From contig JAJXUI010000022.1 in NCBI GenBank assembly GCA_021782995.1, positions 1-46,421 on the forward strand: DNA of 46,421 nt, written 5' to 3'. The position numbers and the translations under genes were made by a program. The stretch is from Pseudomonadota bacterium. GTDB lineage: Bacteria > Pseudomonadota > Gammaproteobacteria > Burkholderiales > Gallionellaceae. The notes below the pieces were generated by a model that was not told the origin of the DNA, ran no database searches, and saw nothing but the letters and a program-made list of their open reading frames with translations. This document shows positions 17,889 to 28,394 of the stretch, piece by piece; positions within the stretch are counted from its first letter, which is position 1; each line of letters opens with the position of its first letter.

Positions 17889-18950
17889 ATGAAAATCGCA
17901 GTATTGCCGGGTGACGGTATCGGTCCGGAAATCGTGGCGCAGGCGGTCAAGGTAATGAACGTGCTGAAGTCGGAAGGCATGAAGATCGAGACGGAAGAAG
18001 CCTTGCTGGGTGGCTGTGCCGTGGAAGCAGCCAAAGACCCGTTCCCCGAGGCTACGCAAAAGCTGGTCAAGGCGGCTGATGCCGTTTTGCTGGGTGCGGT
18101 GGGCGGCCCACAGTGGGACACCAATCCGCGAGAATTGCGTCCGGAACGCGGCCTGCTGCGCATCCGCAAGGATCTGGGGTTGTTTGCCAACCTGCGCCCG
18201 GCCATTCTCTATCCCGAGCTGGTCAGTGCTTCGACACTGAAGCCGGAAGTGGTTGCCGGCCTGGACATCCTGATCGTGCGTGAACTGACCGGTGACATTT
18301 ATTTCGGCCAGCCGCGCGGCATCGAGATCCGCAATGGCGAACGCTACGGTTTCAATACCATGCACTATAGCGAGAGCGAAATCCGCCGCATCCTGCATGT
18401 GGCTTTTGGTGCTGCACGCAAGCGCAACAGGAAGGTGTGCTCGGTCGACAAGATGAATGTGCTGGAATGCACGCAGCTATGGCACGATGTGGCCGACGAG
18501 GTGGCGAAGGAATATCCGGATGTTCAGCTTACACACATGCTGGTGGACAATGCAGCGATGCAGCTGGTGAAAAACCCCAAGCAGTTCGACGTGATGGTGA
18601 CCGGCAACATGTTCGGCGACATCCTGTCGGATGAAGCCTCGATGCTGACAGGCTCCATCGGTATGTTGCCCTCCGCTTCGCTGGACCAGAACAACAAGGG
18701 CCTGTATGAGCCCAGCCATGGTTCTGCGCCGGACATCGCCGGAAAAGACCTGGCCAATCCGCTGGCCACCATTTTGTCGGCCGCGATGATGTTGCGCTAC
18801 ACCTTTGCTGATGAGGCGAATGCGTCTCGAATTGAAAATGCAGTGCGCAAGGTGCTGCAACAGGGCATCCGTACCGGCGACATTTATGAGGCCGGCATGA
18901 AGAAAGTCAGCTGCACCGCGATGGGTGATGCGGTTGTGGCGATGATGTAA
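17889..18950 (+). CDS. leuB: 3-isopropylmalate dehydrogenase
   Basis: 353 residues. It oxidises and decarboxylates 3-isopropylmalate with NAD+, the third leucine-specific step. The N-terminal [16 protein letters not shown] is characteristic, the substrate arginines lie in [13 protein letters not shown] and [16 protein letters not shown], and the metal/NAD region reads [26 protein letters not shown]. The ribosome binding site AGGA is just downstream of the AT-rich element. It continues the leuCD transcription unit and precedes asd by 40 bases. Confidence 0.97.
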   Translation: MKIAVLPGDGIGPEIVAQAVKVMNVLKSEGMKIETEEALLGGCAVEAAKDPFPEATQKLVKAADAVLLGAVGGPQWDTNPRELRPERGLLRIRKDLGLFANLRPAILYPELVSASTLKPEVVAGLDILIVRELTGDIYFGQPRGIEIRNGERYGFNTMHYSESEIRRILHVAFGAARKRNRKVCSVDKMNVLECTQLWHDVADEVAKEYPDVQLTHMLVDNAAMQLVKNPKQFDVMVTGNMFGDILSDEASMLTGSIGMLPSASLDQNNKGLYEPSHGSAPDIAGKDLANPLATILSAAMMLRYTFADEANASRIENAVRKVLQQGIRTGDIYEAGMKKVSCTAMGDAVVAMM

Positions 18951-18959
18951 CTTAACATA

Positions 18960-18978
18960 TTGATTATATTAAATATTT
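18960..18978 (+). repeat. AT-rich element TTGAWTATATTA, leuB-asd spacer
   Basis: TTGATTATATTAAATATTT, ending 12 bases before the asd start. Together with TAACATA before it, it matches the IHF consensus YAANNNNTTGATW perfectly (18954-18966). Nearly identical to the element before leuB. Confidence 0.55.
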
Positions 18979-18990
18979 CAGGGTGATTCG

Positions 18991-20094
18991 ATGAGAGTGG
19001 GTCTGGTGGGCTGGCGTGGAATGGTGGGCTCGGTGCTGATGCAGCGCATGCGTGCCGAGAAGGATTTCGACCTGATTGAGCCGGTATTTTTCACGACTTC
19101 CAATATCGGCGGTGAGGCGCCTGCCGAAGGTCGCGGCGCGAAGCTGAAAGACGCGATGGACATCAGCGAACTGAAGGCGATGGATACCATCATTACCTGC
19201 CAGGGCGGCGATTACACCACCGAAATATTTCCAAAATTGCGTGCGGCCGGCTGGCAGGGATACTGGATCGACGCCGCCTCCACGCTGCGTATGGAGGACG
19301 ATGCGGTGATCATCCTTGATCCGGTCAATCTGGACCTGATCAGGAAATCGCTGGCCAATGGCGGCAAGAATTACATCGGTGGCAATTGCACGAACAGTAT
19401 TTTGTTGATGGGGCTGGGTGGTCTGTTTCATGCCGGGCTGGTGGAGTGGGTATCGTCGATGACCTATCAGGCAGCATCCGGTGCTGGTGCACAGAACATG
19501 CGTGAATTGCTGAAGCAGATGGGCATGGTGCATGCTTCTGTGGCAGATCTTTTGAATGATGACAAGTCGGCAATTCTGGAAATTGACCGTCGCGTGGCTG
19601 AAGCGCAGCGCGCTGATGCGATGCCGACCGAGTATTTTGGCGCGCCACTGGCTGGCAGCCTGATTCCCTGGATCGACAAGCAGCTGGAAAACGGCCAATC
19701 GAAAGAGGAGTGGAAGGGTCAGGCCGAGGTCAATAAGATCCTGGGCACCGCAAAGCGCATCCCGGTGGATGGACTGTGCGTGCGCATCGGCGCAATGCGC
19801 TGCCATAGTCTGGCATTGACTATCAAGCTGAAAAAGGATGTGCCGCTGGCCGAGATTGAAAAGCTGATCAAGGGCGGCAATCCGTGGGTGAAATTTGTGC
19901 CAAATGACCGTACCCTGTCAGTCAAGGAGCTGACCCCAGTCGCTGTGACAGGCAAGCTGGATGTGGCTGTAGGGCGTGTACGCAAAATGGAGCTGGGGCC
20001 TGAATATCTGAGTGCATTTGTCTGCGGCGACCAATTGCTGTGGGGGGCGGCAGAGCCATTGCGGCGCATGCTGAGAATTCTGCTTAATAAATAA
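18991..20094 (+). CDS. asd: Aspartate-semialdehyde dehydrogenase
   Basis: 367 residues, the proteobacterial (E. coli-like) form. It reduces aspartyl phosphate to aspartate semialdehyde with NADPH, feeding lysine, threonine, methionine and peptidoglycan precursor synthesis. The N-terminal [15 protein letters not shown] binds NADP; catalytic C133 lies in [16 protein letters not shown]; the later [13 protein letters not shown] supplies the catalytic His. It ends the leuCDB-asd cluster. No terminator is obvious in the 150 bases before fimV. Confidence 0.97.
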   Translation: MRVGLVGWRGMVGSVLMQRMRAEKDFDLIEPVFFTTSNIGGEAPAEGRGAKLKDAMDISELKAMDTIITCQGGDYTTEIFPKLRAAGWQGYWIDAASTLRMEDDAVIILDPVNLDLIRKSLANGGKNYIGGNCTNSILLMGLGGLFHAGLVEWVSSMTYQAASGAGAQNMRELLKQMGMVHASVADLLNDDKSAILEIDRRVAEAQRADAMPTEYFGAPLAGSLIPWIDKQLENGQSKEEWKGQAEVNKILGTAKRIPVDGLCVRIGAMRCHSLALTIKLKKDVPLAEIEKLIKGGNPWVKFVPNDRTLSVKELTPVAVTGKLDVAVGRVRKMELGPEYLSAFVCGDQLLWGAAEPLRRMLRILLNK

Positions 20095-20244
20095 GCGGAA
20101 TCAGGCTAATCAATAGCCGAAAAATTGGATTATTTCCTTTTGGAAATGACAGGTTAACGCATCAAGTTAAAGAACATTTTAGCTTGCATCTATAACTCCA
20201 TGATGTTAATCTGAATAGCAAGGCAAAATAGATGAGGATACAAA

Positions 20245-23205
20245 GTGCTTAAAACACTGCTCAAAATTACCGGATTACTGGCGGCATTAACTTGGTTTAC
20301 CTGGGTAAATGCCGCAACAATGGGCGGCGTCAGTGTGATGTCAGCGTTGGGTCAGCCGCTAAAGGCAGAAATCCTGCTGGGTGACATTGGCAAGGGTGAC
20401 AAGTCCTCCATTGCAGCAAAGCTGGCCTCAGTCAATGACTTCAAGAATGCCGGTATCGATTATCCTTATAGCCTTCCCAAACTTACCTTTGCAGTTACAA
20501 GCAATAGCGCAGGTGATGCCGTTTTGAGCATGACCTCCACGCAACCGGTCAACGATCCTTTTGTTTCCTTGCTGGTGGAACTTAACTGGTCTTCCGGCAA
20601 AATGCTGCGGGAATATACTTTCCTGCTGGATCCGCCGGGATTTACCGCAGAGCAACCCAAAGCGGCTGAAGTCAAGCCGGTAGAGCCCATGGTGCCTGTG
20701 CAGCCGCCAGCAGCTGTGGCCGCAGCGCCCATTCCAGATATGGTGCCTGCCGCAAACGAAAATGTACCGCCTGTGGCAGCCGAGCCAGCGCCGATGGTTG
20801 CGGCCGCACCAGCCGAAGGTCAGGAACAGGCTCAGCCTGAAATGGCCGCAGCGAGCGCAACAGAACAGGCTGCCAGCGAGCAGGCTGTTGCTGGTGAAGT
20901 AAAGCCTGCTGAACAGGTGGATGTGCAGCCTTTGACAGAGGCAAAACCGGCAGAAGAAGCGCCTGCTTCCGTTCTTGTGGAAAAAGGTGACACGCTGGGG
21001 CGGATTGCAGATGGCCTGAAGCCGGTAGATGTCAGCCTGGAACGCATGCTGGTTGCATTGTATCGTGCAAACGTCAAACAGTTTGATGGCAAGAACATGA
21101 ATCGTATCCGTGCTGGCAAGATCTTGCGCATGCCGGAAGCCGGGGAAATCGAAAAAATCACACAAAAAGCTGCTGTGCGCGAAATTCACGCCCAGGTCGC
21201 TGACTGGCAGGAATATCGTCAGAAACTCGCTGCCGCACAAAATGAAGTGCCGGTTGCTGAGGCGTCACATCAGGAGGCGACAGGCAAGATCAGTACAGCA
21301 GTAGCCGAACAGGCACCAGTCATCAAGGAAAACGCCAAAGAAGTACTGAAGCTTTCCAAAGGCGAATCGCTGGGCGACAAGACTGTTGCATCGGGCAAAG
21401 GGCTGACCAAACAGGAAATGCTGACTGCCAAGGCTGACGATAGCGCAGCAAAAACCAAGCAGGTCCAGGAAAACAAGGCCAAGATTGAAAAACTGGAAAA
21501 TATCAGCAAGGAAGCCAGCAAGCTGGTTGAGTTGAAAGGTCAGCCAGTGCCTGAAAAGCCGGCCTCAGCACAGGAAGCAGCGAAACCTGCTGTTGACGCA
21601 AAGCCGGGTGTTGTTACGCCACCGAAACCGAAGGCGCCTGTGCAGCTGCCACCACCTGCGCCAGTCGAAGAGGATTTGATGACGACTGCAATGAATTTCC
21701 TGTCATCCTTGCTGGATGATCCCATCTTGCTGGGAGGAATTGCAGCCGCTGTGCTGGGTATAGGTGGCCTCGCCTTTGTGATGGTTCGTCGCAAAAAGGG
21801 CGGCGTAGCTCAAAAAAAAACAAAAAAAAATGAGGATGTAGGCTCTGCAACCGGCAGCTGGCGCGTGCCGGTGCCACCATCCCCGGATACCGGTGACTTT
21901 ACCCAGGTTGCCTCTTCTTCAACAATCAATGCAGTACCAGCCCCGGTAGCACCTGCAGTTGATGATGTTGACCCTATAAGTGAAGCAGACCTGTTCCTGA
22001 ACTTCGGCCGTGATGTGCAGGCAGAGGAAATTCTCAAGGATGCACTGTCCAAAACGCCAGGTAACAACCAAGTCAAATTGAAGCTTTTGTCCATTTATTC
22101 TGGTCGCAAGGATGTCAAATCCTTCTCCAGATATGCTCAGGAAGTGAAGGATTCCGGGGATACATCAGCCTGGGAACGTGCGGCAGTAATGGGCAGGGAG
22201 ATCGATCCGTCAAATCCGAATTATGGTGGAGTCAAGGGTGAGCCCCGACAGCAGAGGGAGCCAGCAAAGGCAGAGGTGGATTTTGATCTCGGCCTCGGTT
22301 CTGCGGCAGCACCCGCGGTCAGCACTTCTGCGGCAGGTGCAGACTTGAAGATGGATTTTGACCTGTTTGGCGGGGATGCTGCGCCGGCTGCCGTCTCAAA
22401 AGATGTCGACCTGGAAGTGGATTATGCCAAAACCATGGTTTCATCCCAGCCAATGGCGGCGGCAGATGTCGATGCGACAAGCATATTGTCGCGGGAAGTT
22501 GTGGCGGCCGCAGAAAAAGCCTCGCCTATGGATTTCGATGTGTCAGGCATCCTGCCCGGGGAAATGAAAGAGCTTGCTGAAACGTCCAGCATGGATTTCG
22601 ATGTGTCGGGTTCATATAAGGGGGTAGAGGCAGCGGAATCAGGCATGATGGATTTTGATGTTTCTGGATCAATCCCGAACCCGGTTGGGCAAGATACGGG
22701 CAGCATGGATTTCGATATATCCAGCAACCTGAGCATGCCTGGCGAACCTCCGTCTGATTCAGCGATTGATGTCACTACTGCCATTCCCTCAATGGATTTT
22801 GGTGACCTGAAATTCGAAATACCAATGGGCGAACCGGAGCAGCCCGTTGCAGCTCAGGCAGCGGTCACCAAGCCAGCGGAAGACGGTGGGCTGTCCTTCT
22901 CCCTGGATTTTCCGACTAGCAATATAGATGTCCAGCCTGAGCCAGCGATTGAATCCACATCAAAGTTAGATATGGATTTTGGCAATATCAATTTCAACCT
23001 TGATGATGCGCAAGCTAATACAGCTGCAAGCGAAGGAAAGGACGAACATTGGCAGGAAGTTGCAACCAAGCTTGATCTGGCAAAGGCTTACCAGGAAATG
23101 GGCGATGCAGATGGTGCCCGAGAAATTCTGGAGGAAGTCGTCAAGGATGGGGATGCAGAGCAGCGTGAATCTGCAGGAAAGCTGTTGCAACAGCTCACTG
23201 CCTGA
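20245..23205 (+). CDS. fimV: FimV/HubP polar peptidoglycan-binding protein
   Basis: 986 residues from a GTG with an ATGAGG ribosome binding site. Order of parts: signal peptide 1-23; conserved FimV N-terminal domain (about 24-135, with VMSALGQPLKAEILLGD); Pro/Ala/Glu-rich linker; LysM domain (about 243-297, VEKGDTLGRIADGLK); charged helical segment; membrane helix about 494-513; acidic cytoplasmic part with at least four MDFD[VI]S motifs and several MDF/VDF variants between 679 and 915; C-terminal TPR-like FimV domain (about 928-980, DLAKAYQEMGDADGAREILEEV). In Pseudomonas and Vibrio relatives it organises the cell pole, type IV pili and chemoreceptors. The gene ends with a strong terminator. 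Confidence 0.93.
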   Translation: MLKTLLKITGLLAALTWFTWVNAATMGGVSVMSALGQPLKAEILLGDIGKGDKSSIAAKLASVNDFKNAGIDYPYSLPKLTFAVTSNSAGDAVLSMTSTQPVNDPFVSLLVELNWSSGKMLREYTFLLDPPGFTAEQPKAAEVKPVEPMVPVQPPAAVAAAPIPDMVPAANENVPPVAAEPAPMVAAAPAEGQEQAQPEMAAASATEQAASEQAVAGEVKPAEQVDVQPLTEAKPAEEAPASVLVEKGDTLGRIADGLKPVDVSLERMLVALYRANVKQFDGKNMNRIRAGKILRMPEAGEIEKITQKAAVREIHAQVADWQEYRQKLAAAQNEVPVAEASHQEATGKISTAVAEQAPVIKENAKEVLKLSKGESLGDKTVASGKGLTKQEMLTAKADDSAAKTKQVQENKAKIEKLENISKEASKLVELKGQPVPEKPASAQEAAKPAVDAKPGVVTPPKPKAPVQLPPPAPVEEDLMTTAMNFLSSLLDDPILLGGIAAAVLGIGGLAFVMVRRKKGGVAQKKTKKNEDVGSATGSWRVPVPPSPDTGDFTQVASSSTINAVPAPVAPAVDDVDPISEADLFLNFGRDVQAEEILKDALSKTPGNNQVKLKLLSIYSGRKDVKSFSRYAQEVKDSGDTSAWERAAVMGREIDPSNPNYGGVKGEPRQQREPAKAEVDFDLGLGSAAAPAVSTSAAGADLKMDFDLFGGDAAPAAVSKDVDLEVDYAKTMVSSQPMAAADVDATSILSREVVAAAEKASPMDFDVSGILPGEMKELAETSSMDFDVSGSYKGVEAAESGMMDFDVSGSIPNPVGQDTGSMDFDISSNLSMPGEPPSDSAIDVTTAIPSMDFGDLKFEIPMGEPEQPVAAQAAVTKPAEDGGLSFSLDFPTSNIDVQPEPAIESTSKLDMDFGNINFNLDDAQANTAASEGKDEHWQEVATKLDLAKAYQEMGDADGAREILEEVVKDGDAEQRESAGKLLQQLTA

Positions 23206-23225
23206 CGGATCAGCAGTCTTTTTTG

Positions 23226-23254
23226 CGGCAGCCGGAATGGCTGCCGTTTTTGTT
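23226..23254 (+). terminator. Rho-independent terminator after fimV
   Basis: CGGCAGCC / GGCTGCCG, an 8-bp perfect stem with a 5-base loop, followed by TTTTTGTTT. It lies about 20 bases past the fimV stop. Confidence 0.92.
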
Positions 23255-23280
23255 TGAAGTGCAAGATATGCGCTGATGTC

Positions 23281-23934
23281 ATGAATACCAAATCATTGCC
23301 CCGGAGCTTATCCGTACATCCTGTAGTCAGTTTGCTTTCCTGGATCGGATTTCTGCTGGCTTTCCAGCATATGGAAGCTTTTTACATTCAGGTTTTATCC
23401 CTGATGCTGCTTTTGCTTGCGCTGCTGGCTGACCGGGAAAAAATGCAGCATATGCTGCACAAAACGCGATGGCTGTTTTACTCGATGTTGTTGCTGTATC
23501 TGGTGCCGGTAGCATGGCAGTTTTTCATTGGAGATTTCAATGCGAATCAAGGGGTTGCAGAGGCTGCCTGGGGGCAGGCGACAACAGGCCTGACGCAATG
23601 TCTGCATTTGCTTGCCGTACTTAGCAGCCTTATCCTGCTGATAGGGCGTATGGGTACCAGCGAGCTGATAGACGGAATTTATCATCTCATCTCACCGCTG
23701 GCATGGTTCGGCATCGATATAAAAAAGCTGTCAGTGCGACTGATGCTGACGATGCAGCAAGTGGAAGTGATGGCGAAATCCAATAATGGACGGCAAGAAC
23801 AATTACTGGAAGGCATTTTCACCTTGCCGGAGTTTGAAAGTCGTTCCATTGAGCTGGATGTGCACAGGCTGGGTTGGTTAGACAGGCTCCTGATTTTATT
23901 TATCTTATTAATTGTATTGTATTTGTTTTCATGA
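23281..23934 (+). CDS. Integral membrane protein, possibly CbiQ/EcfT-like
   Basis: 217 residues from the ATG at 23281; a TTG at 23254 is in frame. Neither start has a clear ribosome binding site. About five hydrophobic segments: roughly 18-30, 35-50, 63-80, 108-125 and 200-216, with a more polar part (140-195) that includes KLSVRLMLTMQQVEVMAKSN. That segment is where EcfT-type proteins carry ATPase-coupling helices, but I do not see the usual Ala-Arg-Gly motifs, and no ATPase or substrate-binding gene is adjacent. Assignment to the CbiQ/EcfT family is therefore tentative. Its stop overlaps truA by ATGA. Confidence 0.5.
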   Translation: MNTKSLPRSLSVHPVVSLLSWIGFLLAFQHMEAFYIQVLSLMLLLLALLADREKMQHMLHKTRWLFYSMLLLYLVPVAWQFFIGDFNANQGVAEAAWGQATTGLTQCLHLLAVLSSLILLIGRMGTSELIDGIYHLISPLAWFGIDIKKLSVRLMLTMQQVEVMAKSNNGRQEQLLEGIFTLPEFESRSIELDVHRLGWLDRLLILFILLIVLYLFS

Positions 23935-24701
23935 GAATCGCGTTGGGTGTGGAATATGACGGCAGTTCGTATCTGGGTTGGCAAAGCCAGCCTGGTAAAA
24001 ATACGGTACAGGATTGTTTGCAGGATGCATTGAGCAAGCTCGCTGATGCGCCGGTTTCAGTAATTGCAGCAGGCAGGACGGATACCGGTGTACACGCCAG
24101 TGAGCAAGTGGTGCATTTCGAGACGGCTGCCTTGCGTCCGCCGACTGCCTGGGTGCGGGGCAGTAATGCCCTGTTACCGCACGGAATCGCTGTGTTATGG
24201 GCGCATGAAGTCGATAATGAGTTCCATGCGAGATTTTCCGCGCAGGCACGTAGTTACCGCTACAAATTGTGCTGCCGTCCGGTCAGGAGCCCGTTGTTGC
24301 ATGGCAAGGCAGGGTGGTTTCATTTGCCGCTGGATATATCAGCCATGCAAAGTGCTGCTGATTTCTTGCTTGGTGAGCATGACTTCAGTGCTTTCCGGGC
24401 TGCAGAGTGCCAGGCCAAATCACCCGTCAAGCAGATGTATCAGCTGAATATCCGCAAACACGGCGAATTGATCGTGCTCGACCTGAAAGCGAATGCATTT
24501 TTGCATCATATGGTGCGCAACATCGTCGGCAGCCTCGTATATGTGGGTAAAGGGAAATTTTCCCCTGAATGGATGAAGGAAGTGCTTGAATCCCGCAATC
24601 GCAGCCAGGCTGCGCCGACATTTTCAGCCGCCGGACTGTACCTGAGACATATCAGCTATGACCCTAAATGGAAGCTGCCGCAACTTTCAGTGGATGAGTG
24701 A
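23931..24701 (+). CDS. truA: tRNA pseudouridine(38-40) synthase
   Basis: 256 residues from the ATG at 23931, which overlaps the previous gene's stop; a longer in-frame reading only extends into that gene. It makes pseudouridine at positions 38-40 of the tRNA anticodon stem. Catalytic D51 is in AAGRTDTGVHASEQV. Other conserved blocks are RIALGVEYDGSSYLGWQ, DNEFHARFSAQARSYRY and FLHHMVRNIVGSL. It starts the conserved run truA-trpFBA-accD-folC. Confidence 0.97.
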   Translation: MRIALGVEYDGSSYLGWQSQPGKNTVQDCLQDALSKLADAPVSVIAAGRTDTGVHASEQVVHFETAALRPPTAWVRGSNALLPHGIAVLWAHEVDNEFHARFSAQARSYRYKLCCRPVRSPLLHGKAGWFHLPLDISAMQSAADFLLGEHDFSAFRAAECQAKSPVKQMYQLNIRKHGELIVLDLKANAFLHHMVRNIVGSLVYVGKGKFSPEWMKEVLESRNRSQAAPTFSAAGLYLRHISYDPKWKLPQLSVDE

Positions 24702-24772
24702 AACCAGGCAATGATTGCCCGAATCGATTAAAATCGCATTTTCCTTCCAGCAATACCTGCAAGCATTCCAAC

Positions 24773-25444
24773 ATGACACGGATCAAGATTTGCGGCCTGA
24801 CCAGGACTGAGGATGTCATTGATGCCGTATATTGCGGCGCTGATGCCCTGGGCTTTGTTTTCTACGAGAAAAGTCCGCGCCATGTCACCCTTGAAAAGGC
24901 AATTCAGCTCACCGAGTTTGTGTTTCCATTCGTGTCGCTGGTGGGGTTGTTTGTCAATCCGGAAGAAGCCTATGTGCGTGAAGTGTTGAAATTTGTGCCA
25001 CTGGATGTACTGCAATTCCACGGAGAAGAATCACCTGAATTTTGCTCGCGATTTGGCCGCCCGTACCTGAAAGCGGTCAGGGTGAAGCCGGGGCTGGATT
25101 TGATACAATACGCGACCTTGCATCAGGGGGCCCAGGGATTGCTGCTGGATGCCTTTGTTGAAGGTACCCAGGGAGGCACAGGAGTCACTTTTGACTGGAC
25201 GCTGGTACCACAGGATTTACCGCTGCCGGTCATATTGTCTGGCGGGTTGCAGGCCAGCAATGTCAGTGAGGCGATGTTGAAGATCAGGCCTTATGCGGTG
25301 GATGTGTCCAGCGGGGTGGAATCGGCAAAAGGAATAAAAGATTCAGGCAAAATTGCAGCTTTTATCAATGAAGTCAACCGGATGGATTTACAGTTGTCCG
25401 GCCGTAAGGATGCCTTGCGCGGGCACCGTCGGACAGTGCGATAA
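24773..25444 (+). CDS. trpF: Phosphoribosylanthranilate isomerase
   Basis: 223 residues from the ATG at 24773. It is a single-domain (beta-alpha)8 barrel that isomerises phosphoribosylanthranilate in tryptophan synthesis; here it is not fused to TrpC. General base C7 is in RIKICGLTR and general acid D126 in GLLLDAFVEGTQGGTG. The phosphate-binding end reads ILSGGLQASNV and VDVSSGVESAKGIKD. The C-terminus extends about 20 residues beyond the barrel (LSGRKDALRGHRRTVR). Confidence 0.96.
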   Translation: MTRIKICGLTRTEDVIDAVYCGADALGFVFYEKSPRHVTLEKAIQLTEFVFPFVSLVGLFVNPEEAYVREVLKFVPLDVLQFHGEESPEFCSRFGRPYLKAVRVKPGLDLIQYATLHQGAQGLLLDAFVEGTQGGTGVTFDWTLVPQDLPLPVILSGGLQASNVSEAMLKIRPYAVDVSSGVESAKGIKDSGKIAAFINEVNRMDLQLSGRKDALRGHRRTVR

Positions 25445-25489
25445 AAAACTCTGCCCTGGAATGAGGGGGCATGAAAACGAGAGGAAGAG

Positions 25490-26689
25490 TTGAGTTACAG
25501 TTATCCGGATGAACAGGGCCATTTTGGCCCATATGGCGGCATTTACATGGCCGAGACGCTGATTCCTGCGGTGGAAGAGCTGCGCCAGCAGTATCTGCGT
25601 TTCCGGGATGACCCGGATTTCAAGGCTGAGTTTGCATATGAGCTTAAGCATTATGTCGGCCGTCCCAGCCCCATCTACCATGCTAAACGACTGTCAGACA
25701 GCCTGGGCGGGGCGCAAATCTATCTCAAGCGGGAAGACCTTAACCATACCGGCGCGCACAAGATCAACAATGCGATTGGCCAGGCCTTGCTGGCAAAACG
25801 CATGGGCAAAAAACGGGTGATTGCTGAAACCGGTGCGGGCATGCACGGCGTGGCAACGGCGACAGTGGCGGCCCGTTTCGGCATGGAATGCATCGTCTAC
25901 ATGGGTGCGGAAGATGTGCAGCGCCAGGCACCCAATGTGTTCCGCATGAAGCTGCTGGGCGCGAAAGTGGTGCCGGTGGAAAGCGGCTCGCGTACCCTGA
26001 AGGATGCCTGCAATGAAGCGATACGCGATTGGGTCGCCAACGTGGAAAGCACTTTCTACATTTTTGGTACCGCCGCCGGCCCGCATCCCTATCCGATGAT
26101 GGTGCGCGACTTCCAGTGTGTAATAGGTGAAGAATCCAAGGTGCAGATGGTCGACATGGTTGGCCGTCAGCCCGATGCGGTGATTGCCTGCGTTGGGGGC
26201 GGTTCGAATGCGATCGGCATCTTCCATCCTTATATAGATGTGCAAGATGTGCGCCTGATCGGTGTGGAAGCGGGCGGACATGGCGTGGCCAGCGGCCGGC
26301 ATGCCGCACCGCTCACCGCCAATGCGAAAGTGGGTGTGCTGCACGGGAATAAAGTCTATTTGATGCAGGATGAAAATGGCCAGATCATCGAAACGCATTC
26401 CATTTCCGCAGGTCTGGATTACCCCGGTGTGGGTCCGGAGCATTGTCTGCTGAAAGACATTCATCGCGCTGAGTACGTGGCGATCAACGACGATGAAGCC
26501 ATCGCTGCGTTTGATGCGCTATGCCGAAATGAAGGCATTATCCCGGCACTTGAGTCCAGCCATGCTCTGGCGCATGCGATGAAGATTGCGCCGACCATGG
26601 GCAAGGACAAGGTGCTGCTGGTCAACCTGTCTGGCCGTGGCGACAAGGATATGAATACGGTGGCGAAAATCAAGGGTATTACGTTATGA
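25490..26689 (+). CDS. trpB: Tryptophan synthase beta chain
   Basis: 399 residues from a TTG start at 25490, preceded by GAGGAAGAG; this gives the standard [17 protein letters not shown] opening. It condenses indole and serine to tryptophan with PLP. The PLP lysine is K91 in [15 protein letters not shown] and the phosphate loop is VGGGSNAIG. The stop overlaps trpA by ATGA, matching the need for equal amounts of both subunits. The TTG start may lower initiation relative to a normal ATG. Confidence 0.97.
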   Translation: MSYSYPDEQGHFGPYGGIYMAETLIPAVEELRQQYLRFRDDPDFKAEFAYELKHYVGRPSPIYHAKRLSDSLGGAQIYLKREDLNHTGAHKINNAIGQALLAKRMGKKRVIAETGAGMHGVATATVAARFGMECIVYMGAEDVQRQAPNVFRMKLLGAKVVPVESGSRTLKDACNEAIRDWVANVESTFYIFGTAAGPHPYPMMVRDFQCVIGEESKVQMVDMVGRQPDAVIACVGGGSNAIGIFHPYIDVQDVRLIGVEAGGHGVASGRHAAPLTANAKVGVLHGNKVYLMQDENGQIIETHSISAGLDYPGVGPEHCLLKDIHRAEYVAINDDEAIAAFDALCRNEGIIPALESSHALAHAMKIAPTMGKDKVLLVNLSGRGDKDMNTVAKIKGITL

Positions 26690-27486
26690 ATCGCATACAA
26701 ACTACCTTTGACAGGTTGCAGCAGGCAAAGCGCAAGGCGCTGATTCCTTTCATCACTGCAGGTGATCCCTCGCAGCAGATGACGGTGCCGCTGATGCACG
26801 CGCTGGTGGAAGGTGGGGCGGATATTCTGGAGCTGGGTGTCCCCTTTTCCGATCCGATGGCGGATGGCCCTACGATACAGCGCGCTTCCGAACGTGCGTT
26901 GAAAAATGGCATGAGCTTGCGTGGCACGTTGGAGATCGTGGCAGAGTTCCGCAAGACAAACCCGCAAACGCCGGTAGTCCTGATGGGCTATGGCAATCCG
27001 ATTGAAGCCATGGGTTGGGAAACATTTGCACGGCGTTGTGCGGAAGTGGGTGTGGATGGTGCACTGACGGTGGATTTTCCACCTGAAGAAAGTCATGAGG
27101 CGTTCGAGCATCTGCAGCGCCACGATATTGCGCCGATCTTCCTGCTTGCACCGACGACCACCGAAGTGAGGATTGCCCAGGTGGCAAAGCTTGCGCGTGG
27201 CTATGTGTATTACGTTTCACTGAAAGGGGTAACCGGTGCCGGCAATCTGGACCTTTCGGCCGTCGAGCAGAAACTGCCGCAGTTGCGCAAGCATATCAGA
27301 TTGCCGATCGGTGTCGGTTTCGGTATTCGTGATGCAGAGACAGCACAAGCGATTGCTGCGCTGTGCGACGGCGTGGTGATCGGCAGCAGAATTGTGCAGG
27401 AAATCGAATCTTCCGAAGCCGGACAGGTGCTGGATAACATCAGGAAATTGACCAAGGAAATGCGAGCGGCGATAGACCGCGCGTAA
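26686..27486 (+). CDS. trpA: Tryptophan synthase alpha chain
   Basis: 266 residues. It cleaves indole-3-glycerol phosphate to indole, which is channelled to TrpB. The catalytic acids are at the classical numbers, E49 and D60, in [19 protein letters not shown]. The phosphate-binding loop is [12 protein letters not shown] and GSRIV. It overlaps trpB by four bases and precedes accD by 14 bases. Confidence 0.97.
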   Translation: MNRIQTTFDRLQQAKRKALIPFITAGDPSQQMTVPLMHALVEGGADILELGVPFSDPMADGPTIQRASERALKNGMSLRGTLEIVAEFRKTNPQTPVVLMGYGNPIEAMGWETFARRCAEVGVDGALTVDFPPEESHEAFEHLQRHDIAPIFLLAPTTTEVRIAQVAKLARGYVYYVSLKGVTGAGNLDLSAVEQKLPQLRKHIRLPIGVGFGIRDAETAQAIAALCDGVVIGSRIVQEIESSEAGQVLDNIRKLTKEMRAAIDRA

Positions 27487-27500
27487 CAGAGGAGAAAGAC

Positions 27501-28382
27501 ATGAGCTGGTTCCATAAATTACTGCCACCGAAGATCAAGCGCAGGGAAAGTGATGAAGCGAAGAAGAGCGTGCCGGATGGCTTGTGGCACAAATGCCCAT
27601 CCTGCCAGGCAGTACTGTATTACGTCGAGCTGGAAAAGAACCTCAGTGTATGTCCTAAATGCAGCCATCATCACCGTATCAGCGCGCGGCAGCGCCTGGA
27701 CTGGTTGCTGGACAGTGAAGGCCGCTTCGAGATCGGTGCTGAAGTCCTGCCGGTGGATACGCTCAAGTTCAAGGATAGTCGCAAGTACAGCGAGCGCCTG
27801 AGTGCGGCGCAGAAGGATACCGGTGAGGATGATTCACTGATCGTGATGCAGGGCAGCATTCATGCGGTTCCTGTGATTGCGAGCGCATTCGAGTTCAGTT
27901 TCATGGGGGGCTCGATGGGCTCTGTGGTGGGTGAGCGGTTCGTGCGTGGTGTGCAACTCGCCATCGAGCAGGACATGCCATTCGTCTGTTTTGCCGCGAG
28001 TGGTGGTGCGCGGATGCAGGAAGGCCTGTTGTCGCTGATGCAGATGGCCAAGACCTGTGCGGCGTTGACTCAGCTGAGCGAAGCCGGATTGCCCTTTATT
28101 TCGGTACTGACCGACCCAACCATGGGTGGTGTTTCCGCGAGTTTTGCCTTCATGGGAGATATCGTGGTGGCGGAGCCCAATGCGCTGATCGGTTTTGCCG
28201 GCGCGCGCGTGATCCAGCAGACTGTACGTGAAACATTGCCTGAAGGATTCCAGCGGGCCGAATTCCTGCTGGAACATGGCGCGATCGACATGATCGTTGA
28301 CCGCCGCCAGATGCGTGAGCAGCTGACGACACTCATCACGCTGTTGCGCAACCAGCCGGCAGCCATCCAGGTCGCAGCCTGA
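27501..28382 (+). CDS. accD: Acetyl-CoA carboxylase carboxyltransferase subunit beta
   Basis: 293 residues. It forms the carboxyltransferase of acetyl-CoA carboxylase with AccA (not in this window), making malonyl-CoA for fatty-acid synthesis. The N-terminal zinc ribbon has cysteines 32, 35, 51 and 54 (CPSC and CPKC). The carboxyltransferase core shows [32 protein letters not shown], and the oxyanion-hole region [12 protein letters not shown]. The AGAGGAG ribosome binding site is strong. Position between trpA and folC is the usual betaproteobacterial order. Confidence 0.97.
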   Translation: MSWFHKLLPPKIKRRESDEAKKSVPDGLWHKCPSCQAVLYYVELEKNLSVCPKCSHHHRISARQRLDWLLDSEGRFEIGAEVLPVDTLKFKDSRKYSERLSAAQKDTGEDDSLIVMQGSIHAVPVIASAFEFSFMGGSMGSVVGERFVRGVQLAIEQDMPFVCFAASGGARMQEGLLSLMQMAKTCAALTQLSEAGLPFISVLTDPTMGGVSASFAFMGDIVVAEPNALIGFAGARVIQQTVRETLPEGFQRAEFLLEHGAIDMIVDRRQMREQLTTLITLLRNQPAAIQVAA

Positions 28383-28394
28383 CTGAAAATACAG

